Source of the DNA: DATFLS01 sp964413425
GTDB taxonomy: Bacteria; Fidelibacterota; JAANXI01
Assembly (NCBI GenBank): GCA_964413425.1
Contig: CAYPST010000053.1
Coordinates: 1 to 27,648, forward strand
Direction: 5' to 3'
DNA length: 27,648 bases
Of the stretch, positions 7,333 to 14,650 are shown one piece after another. The stretch's first letter is position 1. Every line of letters starts with the position of its first letter. The notes beneath the pieces are model-generated. The model made no database searches. It saw nothing but the letters and a program-made list of their open reading frames with translations, and was not told the DNA's origin. The translations under genes were made by a program, and so were the position numbers.

Positions 7333-10284
7333 TCAACCATCCAGGACGCTCCGGATTTTATACCCCAAATCCATGGGAGTAAAGGGTTTTTGCAGAAACC
7401 GAACACCTTTTTTAATAATGTCGTACTGCGCGATAACATCGTCGGTATATCCGGACATATACAGCACGGTGATATCCGGGCGTTCACTGGTAATGCGGTC
7501 AGCCAGTTCTTTCCCGTTGATTTCCGGCATGACCACATCGGTGAGCAGGAGATGGATCGTGTCGTCATATTCCTGTGAGATGGAGAGTGCATTTGCACTG
7601 TGGATTGCTTCCACCACCGTATATCCATACATTTCCAGCGTTTCGATGATTACTTTTCGAAGTTCGCTTTCATCCTCCACTACCAGAATGGTTTCCGTTC
7701 CTTCCAGCTTTTGTTCTTTGCGGGACTGAGCGATTTCATCAGTGACTTCTTCGGAAACCAGCGGGATGTATAAATCGAACGTCGTTCCCACACCGGGAGT
7801 ACTATCCACCAGTATATATCCACCACTCTGCTGGATGATCCTGTAGACCGTTGCGAGTCCCAATCCTGTACCTTTGCCTTTTTCCTTGGTGGTAAAGAAG
7901 GGATCGAAAATTTTCGATTGGATCTCCTCATCCATACCGATACCATTATCGGCAATGGACAGCCTGACGTAGTTGCCCGGTTTCGCCCCGCGTTTCACTT
8001 CGTCTGAGTTTTTACCGACGCTGGCATTACTGGTTTCGACTACTAATTTCCCCCCTTCCGGCATTGCATCCCTGGCATTGACCACCATGTTAATAATCAC
8101 CTGCTCAATCTGGCCGGAGTCGGCTTTAATACCGCCCAACTCCGATCCGAACTTGATGGTCAGGGCAATATCTTCTTCGATAAGCCGGCGCAGCATTTTC
8201 TCGAGATTCTGGATGATATCGTTGAGATCGAGAATTTTGGGTTCCAGAATCTGTCTCCGGCTGAAGGCCAGCAGCTGCCGGGTGAGTGATTCAGCGCGTT
8301 TGGCAGCGGAATCAATCTGCATTAGGTTATTATAATACTCATGATCCTGATCGAAACTGATTTCCGCCAGAAGCAGCTGACTATATCCCTTGATCACCGT
8401 GAGAAGATTATTGAAATCGTGGGCGACCCCGCCTGCCAGCTGTCCAATCGCTTCCATCTTCTGCGCCTGAATTAATTGCTGTTTCAGGGCACTTTGTTCG
8501 GTGATATCTTCGACTGTCCCCTCATAGTAGCGGAGCCCTCCGTTATTATCCTGGCGCTTGTGAATATTGAGCCGGACAAGAATTTCCTTCTCTTTCCGGG
8601 TACGCATCGTCGCCTGGAAGTTCTGCAGCGCATCCTGGCTCGCTAATTTTTCCTTGAACTCTTTTAAGGACTCTCCGGTGAAAAAGCTGTCTTCCAACAG
8701 ATTCGCGCCAATCACATCATCAACAGATTTATACCCCAGCATTTCAGTAAAGGCAGAGTTTGTCAGCACGATCTCCCCATCGGGCGCGGCGCGAAATACG
8801 CCATCGTGCATTTGTTCGAAGATGTCCCGGAAGTCATGCTCTGAACTGTGCAGGGCGTCTTCCGCTTCGATGCGCTCGGTAATATCCTGCTTGATTGAAA
8901 TGAAGTGGGTGATGATGCCAGCCTCATTCCGGACAGGTGTAATACTCTGCTCTTCGGGATACAGGGTTCCATCTTTTCGCTTGTTGATGAGTTCCCGCTG
9001 CCAGGTTTCACCCGAGAGGATGGTTTCCCACATCTCCCGATAGAACGCCTTGGTGTGCTTGCCTGAGTTGAATATCCGCGGGGTGTTGCCAAGGAGTTCG
9101 TCGGCGTCGTACCTGGTGAGCTCCACCAGAGCATTGTTCACCCACAGGATCTGGCCCTCGACATCGGTGATCATGATTCCACTGGAAGTCGCCTCCAGGG
9201 CGGCAGTGTGCAACGCTAGTTGAGTTTCTATTTCCCGCCGATCCGTTACGTCCCGAAGAGTCGTCAGGATACCATCCACGGTATTCCCGTTCTGCTGCAT
9301 GACCGCAGCCCTGGCCTCGACAAGGATCTGGTTGCCATTTTTTTGAACCAGTTCGACATCTTTAAGATGACCGGCAAAGGGCTTCTCCGCCGGATTCCCG
9401 TTTTGATACACGATCTGCTGGAAAAAGCGCTCCACCTTTTCCGAAGCCGCCGGCGTGAACATCGCATGAGAGTAAAAGTTCGACCCAACCAACTCCTCTC
9501 TGGAGTAGCCGCTGACTTCTTCTAGCTTCTGATTGGCCGCCACAATTTCTCCGCTCTTCCGAAGATAGAGGATCCCCTCACTCGCATTCTCAAAGATCTT
9601 CTGGAACTTTTCTTCCTGGATCTTGCACGCCTGTTCGACCTCCTCACGCTGAGCGATTTCGTTCTCCAGCACCTGACTGGATTCGGATAACTCTTCTTCC
9701 CGTTCCTGTAACTGCTCTTCCAACTTTAACCGCTGATGCGCGAAGTGTCGTATATTCCGTACACGTACCTGCAGCACTAAAACCGCCAGAGCTGACGCAG
9801 TGAAGAGGCCGAATCCGTAGTGCAGCCATTCGGATGTGAAACCATGACTCCAAACGATGGCACTCCAGCCACACAAGGCAATCCCGATAATCAGAAGAAG
9901 CCATCGAAGTGAAACGAAGAGAATACCGGCACCAAGAACCAAAAACAGGAGGTTTATGGTTTGCTCGGGCTCAGGCATCAGCGTCAGTTGGAGCAGGAAG
10001 TCCGCTGCGATGAGAATGGCAACGCCCACACTGATATAGTGTGCATGCTGCCCGGGGATCATAACATACATCATTAACGCGAATAGTCCGAATAACAGCA
10101 CAGAGCTCAGTGCGGCAGTGGTGGTGAGCGGCAGGGCGATTGCCTGAGGAAGGTAAAAAGGATGGATGAATGCGAACGTTGCAAATACAATTCCAAGGAT
10201 TACTGCTGCGGGACGCAACGTATGTCGAATGCTTTCGTCTAGCGCCTGCTGTAAAGAGTCCTCTTGATAAGATTCAGACGGCAT
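7333..10284 (-). CDS. Membrane hybrid sensor histidine kinase, 3 PAS domains plus receiver
   Basis: The protein senses a signal, autophosphorylates a histidine and passes phosphate to its own receiver. Numbering here is from the longer TTG start at 10326 (997 aa); the ATG at 10284 drops 14 residues. Residues 38-187 hold about six membrane segments. A coiled coil follows (195-240), then PAS domains at about 240-363, 370-485 and 497-612. The HisKA domain has AGGVAHDFNNLL with His636. The ATPase domain has N-box NARDAM (Asn750), G1 DNGIGM (793-798) and G2 GKGTGLGL (817-824). The receiver (878-995) has phospho-acceptor Asp930 in LLLTDVVMP and Lys980. All catalytic residues are intact. There is no DNA-binding output domain, so a partner regulator or phosphotransfer protein elsewhere is expected. 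The ATG start lacks a ribosome binding site; TTG 10326 has AGGG eight to twelve bases upstream, so the start is uncertain. Ligand unknown. Confidence 0.93.
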   Translation of the reverse strand: MPSESYQEDSLQQALDESIRHTLRPAAVILGIVFATFAFIHPFYLPQAIALPLTTTAALSSVLLFGLFALMMYVMIPGQHAHYISVGVAILIAADFLLQLTLMPEPEQTINLLFLVLGAGILFVSLRWLLLIIGIALCGWSAIVWSHGFTSEWLHYGFGLFTASALAVLVLQVRVRNIRHFAHQRLKLEEQLQEREEELSESSQVLENEIAQREEVEQACKIQEEKFQKIFENASEGILYLRKSGEIVAANQKLEEVSGYSREELVGSNFYSHAMFTPAASEKVERFFQQIVYQNGNPAEKPFAGHLKDVELVQKNGNQILVEARAAVMQQNGNTVDGILTTLRDVTDRREIETQLALHTAALEATSSGIMITDVEGQILWVNNALVELTRYDADELLGNTPRIFNSGKHTKAFYREMWETILSGETWQRELINKRKDGTLYPEEQSITPVRNEAGIITHFISIKQDITERIEAEDALHSSEHDFRDIFEQMHDGVFRAAPDGEIVLTNSAFTEMLGYKSVDDVIGANLLEDSFFTGESLKEFKEKLASQDALQNFQATMRTRKEKEILVRLNIHKRQDNNGGLRYYEGTVEDITEQSALKQQLIQAQKMEAIGQLAGGVAHDFNNLLTVIKGYSQLLLAEISFDQDHEYYNNLMQIDSAAKRAESLTRQLLAFSRRQILEPKILDLNDIIQNLEKMLRRLIEEDIALTIKFGSELGGIKADSGQIEQVIINMVVNARDAMPEGGKLVVETSNASVGKNSDEVKRGAKPGNYVRLSIADNGIGMDEEIQSKIFDPFFTTKEKGKGTGLGLATVYRIIQQSGGYILVDSTPGVGTTFDLYIPLVSEEVTDEIAQSRKEQKLEGTETILVVEDESELRKVIIETLEMYGYTVVEAIHSANALSISQEYDDTIHLLLTDVVMPEINGKELADRITSERPDITVLYMSGYTDDVIAQYDIIKKGVRFLQKPFTPMDLGYKIRSVLDG

Positions 10285-10520
10285 GGTTTGGACTTTACAG
10301 ACTTCTCCGTTAATCTGGTATACCAAGGGCTTGCCACCCTGCTACCTCAGGATCGCCACCATCCGGGTGGATCCATTGACGCTCTGGCCGTCTGATGGTC
10401 TCCGAGCTGATTCCACGGCCGCGCATCCATTCCGGATATGGCATCCAATGCAAGAGTCGCCCCTCATTTCAAGGGTAAAATCATCAATCTAATCGCGTAC
10501 GCAACCAGTTTAAAAAAACC

Positions 10521-10548
10521 TGTATTCTGTATTCTGTATTCCGTATTC
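10521..10548. repeat. Heptamer tandem repeat, (TGTATTC)3 plus CGTATTC
   Basis: Four contiguous 7-bp units run from 10521 to 10548, three identical and the last with one change. On the opposite strand the unit reads GAATACA, the same word as the octamer GAATACAA/GAATACAG in the arrays at 6888 and 7103, which suggests a shared origin of these short repeats. Confidence 0.85.
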
Positions 10549-10739
10549 AGGATTCTTTCTTGCCTCACAACACATTCGCTTGTATCCACCTTGCATTCGA
10601 CACTAATTTATTATCGGCTTTTTCGTGTATTTCCTTTAGAGGACCTGACACGCTGTATCAACAACCATGCTGCCCGGGAAAGCACATATTCGATAATCGG
10701 CCTTTGAGTTTTATCCGGATGTTGACAAGTATGTGAATA

Positions 10740-10953
10740 TTATTTTTAAATATGACTATTAAGTTAGCTCAGAAAAGCAATGGTTTGGATGCGCAACCTG
10801 CATTGGAGGGCCGTTTCCCCGATTGGACCGGGATCGTCGACATGCAACGGCTCTCCAGCACAGGAAGAGGGGCCCCACGCCCGGAAAGTATCCCGTTCGG
10901 CGTCCTTGCCTTTGATGTTTCTGAACAGATTGAATAGTCATATTCTTAAATAA
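10740..10953. repeat. Gamma palindrome: 214-bp imperfect inverted repeat
   Basis: The ends match as inverted repeats: a perfect 12 bp (10749-10760 with 10933-10944, AATATGACTATT) extends outward through TTATTT/AAATAA and inward for about 45 bp with scattered mismatches (for example AGNTCAGAAA, then CAANGG and GGANGC). Each arm holds an ATG in the same place, so the two strands have matching 60-61-codon frames beginning MTIK--AQK and MTIQ-SVQK. This is symmetry and not evidence of a protein. It is likely a relic or MITE-type element; no target duplication was seen. Confidence 0.6.
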
Positions 10954-11253
10954 CCTGATTTATCTCGACTTGGATTTGCTATTGAAGTGGCATGCAAAGC
11001 TAGTCAGTACTCACAACTCAAAGAATTACAAAATGAGCAGGACAATGGCTTTTGTAAGAATATCCTTCTGTCATCTCACGTGCACATATTGGATGAAATA
11101 AGAATAAACACTCTGGTTTACATTTTATATGTTTATACTCTATTTTTGCCTAATAATACATAAATTTATCTCGTAATCCAATAAATTTTTATGATTATTA
11201 AGATAACTCAGTACGCTCTCCTACTCCAAGGAATTGGAGAGAAAATGTATCGC

Positions 11254-11450
11254 ATTCTTCCTAACCCCGGGATTTATCCCGGGGATCAGATGCAAACCAC
11301 CCCCTACTGTAACTGTTTTAACGGTTTTTACTGAATAGACTTAATAGGCATATAAATTCTTATGGCTAATCAGCCGGCCCGGTCAAAGCCGTTAAAACGG
11401 TGTGCTGGTGAGAGTGGTACTCCCCAGCCGGGATGAATCCCGGGAAGAAT
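11254..11450. repeat. Delta palindrome: nested inverted repeats with GC-rich ends
   Basis: The outer arms ATTCTTCC/GGAAGAAT (11254-11261/11443-11450) enclose CCCGGGATTTATCCCGGG (11266-11283) and CCGGGATGAATCCCGGG (11428-11444), each self-palindromic and also complementary to the other. Further in, CTGTTTTAACGG (11313-11324) pairs with CCGTTAAAACGG (11389-11400), and the DNA between also pairs partly (ACCAC near 11296 with GTGGT near 11414). The unpaired centre (about 11331-11373) holds the 40-nt motif described separately. There is no ORF. It may be a non-autonomous mobile element or a folded RNA. Confidence 0.65.
11331..11373. repeat. 40-nt motif, intact copy in the delta palindrome loop
   Basis: This segment (CTGAATAGACTTAATAGGCA followed by TATAAATTCTTATGGCTAAT) is matched, with about six or seven differences, by the two flanks of element alpha1 once that insertion and one 4-bp duplication are removed (11489-11508 joined to 11705-11726). 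The core can form a small hairpin around ATAAATT through GCC/GGC. Confidence 0.6.
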
Positions 11451-11508
11451 AAGAGAATACCCGTACGTCAGCCATCGAGTGATTTGACCTGAGCAGATTT
11501 AATAGCCA

Positions 11509-11700
11509 TGAGAGTATTTAGAAAACAAGCGTCCGGGACAACATGCTGAACCTCACTTCTGGTTATTATGCATCTAAGATAGACGTCAAATGTATGACGG
11601 GATAGTGGCAGATATCTGTTCAATTGTCTTTGTCCCGTCGTCACGGGATCTCTTTGCCAAAGGCATCCCTTCGGGGCGAGGCGTTTTCTAAACAGACTCA
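11509..11700. mobile_element. Alpha1, MITE-like element, 192 bp, 4-bp target duplication
   Basis: The left end TGAGAGTATTTAGAAAAC and right end GTTTTCTAAACAGACTCA are 18-bp terminal inverted repeats with few mismatches. Flanks GCCA (11505-11508) and GCCA (11701-11704) are a target duplication. Inside there is no ORF. The right half holds a hairpin module (GTCCCGTCGTCACGGGAT, then GCCAAAGGC, then a CCCTTCGGGG stem) shared with alpha2 and alpha3. The left half shares an ATGCTGAACCT / GGTTATT region with alpha3 and alpha4. It is non-autonomous; no matching transposase is in the window, so the family is not assigned. Confidence 0.85.
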
Positions 11701-11803
11701 GCCATATAAATTTTTACGGCTATCAGATCTATGCAGGAAAGCAAAGGCCTCACTAATGCGGAGGGTGCAGGGGTAAATCGATCAGCTGGTTCCTGTGCAC
11801 GAC

Positions 11804-12322
11804 TCAGGCACCCGGCTGCGTAATCTGGGTGACAAACACCAGTTCTGAATCATTAATAATCAGTGTGAAAACGGCAAAGAATTCGCTTTCGTTGGGCTGA
11901 TAGATAATTTCGTCAAAAGGATCGTTCTCGTATGTCAATTCAATGGAATCGTCCGGATTCACCGCATGCTCTTCACGAACGGCACCGAAAGGTCTGAGGG
12001 CAACCGTTGCAGCCCGGCGACCGGTAACAGCGTTATACACCGTTGCTCGGTCGGCTTCAAAGGTATAGGTGGTATCTCCCTGATTGTCCACGGTGATGGT
12101 CAGTTTCAGGTTCATGAGCAGGCCCCCTTGCTCTCCGCTTCCTGCAATGGAGAGAGACAACTCCGGTATCAGCGAGACCAGACTGTCCGCATCGAGAAAG
12201 TATTGAGCCGATACCCTGCCGGGAGGCTCCAGGTACGGGAGCGGTTCCAGCGAACCGGATGGCTCCGTGGGCCCGCAGCTCATAAAACACGGAACCAGGA
12301 CGAGTAACCACCATCTCAGCAT
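11804..12322 (-). CDS. Small putative lipoprotein, function unknown
   Basis: I do not recognise this protein. Taking the ATG at 12322 gives 172 aa starting with a short Arg-containing head, a tryptophan/leucine/valine-rich hydrophobic stretch (4-12) and a lipobox-like CFMSC with Cys16, followed by a proline/serine/glutamate-rich linker (17-32). That is the layout of an exported lipoprotein, although Phe at -3 is not ideal. The rest is acidic, with alternating hydrophobic residues (TITVDNQGDTTYTF, SIELTYEN, FFAVFTLIINDSELVFV) that suggest a beta-sandwich domain. Longer starts at 12367 and 12409 would bury the signal, and none of the three has a clear ribosome binding site. It lies 116 bp after the stop of the MFS gene on the same strand. 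The base composition is similar to that of its neighbours. Confidence 0.65.
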   Translation of the reverse strand: MLRWWLLVLVPCFMSCGPTEPSGSLEPLPYLEPPGRVSAQYFLDADSLVSLIPELSLSIAGSGEQGGLLMNLKLTITVDNQGDTTYTFEADRATVYNAVTGRRAATVALRPFGAVREEHAVNPDDSIELTYENDPFDEIIYQPNESEFFAVFTLIINDSELVFVTQITQPGA

Positions 12323-12438
12323 GCTACTGTGTTTCACTAAAACGTTCCACGACCAACCAATACTCATGATTTCAATCCGTGATGATTTTTCCGCATACTC
12401 ATCTCTCATTGATTCAAATCAGGCTACTCACCGTGCGT

Positions 12439-13749
12439 TTAATGTAATTCACCGGCTTCCGCCAGAATCCTGGCTTCTCTCCGGCCTTCCTCCTCATCCA
12501 CCAGAGAGAGCAGAATCCCGCCGGCGATAAAGAGAATAGCAACGGAAGCGATACTGAGGCGGGAGGAAAGCACTTCCGGAAGCCCAACCACCCGGCGGGC
12601 AAACAATCCCGCCATCCCGATAAGCACGGGACCAATAATCGCGGCAAATTTCCCCAGCATGTTATAGAAACCATAAAATTCGCCGCTCTGGTTCTTGGGA
12701 ATTAACCGGGAATAATACGAACGGCTGAGCGCCTGGATTCCCCCTTGCACCAGTGCGATAACCACCGCTAAGAAATAAAACTCCACCTCCCTGGAGATGG
12801 TGGTCGCATAGAGTGTCACGCCCAGATAAACCCCGATGGCCAGATAGATAGACTTCTTTACATCCCATTTTTTCCCTAACCATCCGAACGCCAGGGCAGC
12901 CGGAAATCCCACAAATTGCACGATTAATAACGCCACAATCAAGGAGGAAGCTTCGAACCCGAGGGACATGCCATAATCCACGGCCATGCGGATAATGGTG
13001 TCCACTCCATCGATATATAACCAGTAGGCCAGGAGGAATAAAAAGAGTACCCGGAGATGCCGGACTTTTCGAAAGGTGTTGCCGAACTGTTTAAATCCGG
13101 CTGTCACCAGATTTAATCCGGAGGGAAGCTCTTTTTTCACTTCCGGCACCCACAAAATGAGAGGGAGAGCAAAGAGGCCCCACCACCCTGCGACCGTGAG
13201 AAATGAAATCCGCACTGCGGTTGTTCCGTCAGCGATCCCGAACAATGCCGGCTTCAGGTACATAAGCACATTCAGGGCAAACAGCAGGCCCCCGCCCAGA
13301 TATCCCAGGGCAAATCCCTTCGAGGAGACATAATCGACGTTTTCTTCTGTGGTAATGTCGGTGAGTAAGGAGTCATACAGGACGTTCGCACCGGAGTACC
13401 CTATATTCCCGATCGCATAGAGCACGGCCGCCAGCATCCAGTACCCCTGTTGCACCAGAAAGAGGCAGGCAGTCATCAGGACCCCCAGATAGGCAAAGAA
13501 TATCAAGAATTTCTTTTTCCAGGATCCCTGGTCAGCAATGGCCCCTAAAATAGGAGCCGCGACTGCAATCAGAATGGCTGAAAGAGAATTCGCCAGTCCC
13601 AGCAGGGCAGTACTTTCATTGACGCTGACACCCGCGCTCCAGTACTGTTTGAAAAACACCGGAAAGAATCCGGCCATCACGGTGGTCGCAAATGCTGAGT
13701 TCGCCCAATCATACATACACCAGCTGGTAACAGTTTTTCTGGTAATCAT
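12439..13749 (-). CDS. UMF1/Atg22-type MFS transporter
   Basis: This is a 436-aa inner-membrane protein with about 12 membrane helices. The N-terminal CMYDWANSAFATTVMAGFFPVFFK is the hallmark of the UMF1 branch of the major facilitator superfamily, whose eukaryotic relative Atg22 exports amino acids from the vacuole. The substrate of the bacterial members is unknown. The MFS loop 2-3 motif appears as GAIADQGSWKKK, and LVQGGIQALSRSYYSRLIPKNQSGEFYGFYN near residue 350 is also typical. The start at 13749 is supported by GGAG seven to ten bases upstream; the open frame runs further up to 13917 but enters the alpha2 mobile element. A C-terminal acidic/arginine tail (DEEEGRREAR) is cytoplasmic. The lipoprotein gene follows 116 bp later. 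Confidence 0.92.
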   Translation of the reverse strand: MITRKTVTSWCMYDWANSAFATTVMAGFFPVFFKQYWSAGVSVNESTALLGLANSLSAILIAVAAPILGAIADQGSWKKKFLIFFAYLGVLMTACLFLVQQGYWMLAAVLYAIGNIGYSGANVLYDSLLTDITTEENVDYVSSKGFALGYLGGGLLFALNVLMYLKPALFGIADGTTAVRISFLTVAGWWGLFALPLILWVPEVKKELPSGLNLVTAGFKQFGNTFRKVRHLRVLFLFLLAYWLYIDGVDTIIRMAVDYGMSLGFEASSLIVALLIVQFVGFPAALAFGWLGKKWDVKKSIYLAIGVYLGVTLYATTISREVEFYFLAVVIALVQGGIQALSRSYYSRLIPKNQSGEFYGFYNMLGKFAAIIGPVLIGMAGLFARRVVGLPEVLSSRLSIASVAILFIAGGILLSLVDEEEGRREARILAEAGELH

Positions 13750-13811
13750 GTATCTCCTTCGCAGATCCCCGGTTGGTTGTAATAAGTAATTTCTGTGTTC
13801 TTCGTTATTTA

Positions 13812-14048
13812 TGAGAGTGTTTAGAAAACAGTAAGTCTCGACAAACTGTTGCGCCCGGCTTCCATGGAGTATATGGAGAACATAGTTCCCACATATTTTT
13901 CGGGATCCAGGAGACAATTATTCATTGGTTCTTTGTCCCGTCGTCACGGGATCTCTTTGCCAAAGGCCTCGAAGAGACTCCCCCAACGGGATCCCTTCTG
14001 GGACTTCGGAGCATCCCTTCGGGGCGAGGCGTTTTCTAAAGAGACTCA
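13812..14048. mobile_element. Alpha2, MITE-like element, 237 bp, 4-bp target duplication
   Basis: The ends TGAGAGTGTTTAGAAAAC and GTTTTCTAAAGAGACTCA match alpha1. TTTA on both sides (13808-13811 and 14049-14052) is the target duplication. The right half carries an expanded set of hairpin modules: after GTCCCGTCGTCACGGGAT and GCCAAAGGC, an extra block at about 13967-14010 (CAACGGGATCCC-TTCT-GGGAC) precedes the common CCCTTCGGGGCGAGGC end. It lies 62 bp upstream of the UMF1 gene start, so it may replace or carry part of that promoter. Its left half differs from alpha1, alpha3 and alpha4. Confidence 0.85.
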
Positions 14049-14306
14049 TTTATGAAAAATTAAATGAATTCCTTCGGGAATGCATGGAGAAAATCGATTC
14101 TTGTTATTCATTCTTTGGAAAGATCCTTTTGATTGCCTGAAGTGAGCAGTTCAATTAGAATATACCAGACGAGAGGAACAAGATTTTATAAACAAATCCG
14201 GAGTGACTGTGATCATTGTACCCATCGGAAAACAGCTGGCATCAGGGCATCCATTCACCCTTAGAGCTGCTCCGGTGCGATTTGGTGCCTTCCCTTATTT
14301 TTAAAT

Positions 14307-14504
14307 ACCGGAAAAATCACCGCCCATGTTCTGCAGAACACCCGTACCGGATCCATTATTCTGCTACATCCCATGTACGGCTCGCAGGCTACCAGAGACG
14401 CGCCGGAACCCATTATCGTCAGCCTCCGCGAGCAGGGCTATCGGTTCGTCACCGTCCGGGAACTCCTGCATCACCAGCGGCGGCCTGACATTCCTGCAAC
14501 TTGA
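14307..14504 (+). pseudogene. C-terminal remnant of a NodB-type polysaccharide deacetylase
   Basis: The plus-strand frame ending at TGA 14502-14504 encodes TGKITAHVLQNTRTGS, then IILLHPMYGSQATRDAPEP, then IIVSLREQGYRFVTVRELL and a short tail. This is the characteristic end of carbohydrate esterase family 4 deacetylases: the ILLH motif carries the catalytic-site histidine, and GYRFVTVSELL is the usual last helix. The upstream frame (back to about 14280) is hydrophobic and unlike the family, and no N-terminal catalytic domain with the metal-binding HxxxH is present, so the gene is truncated. It is the only protein-coding trace on the plus strand. The alpha2 element 260 bp upstream may mark the rearrangement that removed the rest. 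Confidence 0.7.
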
Positions 14505-14582
14505 ACATACCAACACAGGGGGTTTGCTATGAAGAAATATTTGTCTTCCGTCGATATTCTGATGAGTGTGGCAGAATCTGTA

Positions 14583-14602
14583 CTGTTGCCTTGCGGCAAC
14601 AG
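14583..14602. other. Perfect 8-bp hairpin downstream of the second kinase
   Basis: CTGTTGCC-TTGC-GGCAACAG forms a perfect 8-bp stem with a four-base loop, about 50 bp after the stop codon of the kinase on the minus strand. No T-tract follows on either strand, so a classic intrinsic terminator is unlikely; it may protect the 3' end or be a short palindromic repeat. Confidence 0.5.
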
Positions 14603-14650
14603 AGCGAGCGGGAAAGTTTCATTCCTTCGATAGACGTATTGCCACGTATT

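Larger units (their letters stand above)
10327..11803. other. 1.5-kb gene-free region of stacked repeats
   Basis: This stretch separates the first kinase from the lipoprotein gene. I see no real coding sequence. It contains, in order, a heptamer array (10521-10548), a 214-bp palindrome (10740-10953), AT-rich filler (about 10954-11250), a 197-bp palindrome (11254-11450) and the MITE-like element alpha1 (11509-11700). The 60-codon frames on both strands at 10752-10941 are products of the palindrome symmetry. A small inverted repeat (CCACC-ATCC-GGGTGG, about 10358-10372) lies just upstream of the kinase start. Confidence 0.6.

Noticed and set aside
10752..10941. 60-61-codon frames on both strands
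   Set aside because: They mirror each other because of the gamma palindrome; no ribosome binding sites or family likeness.
14583..14602. Intrinsic terminator after the soluble kinase
   Set aside because: The stem is perfect but no T-tract follows on either strand; kept only as a hairpin.
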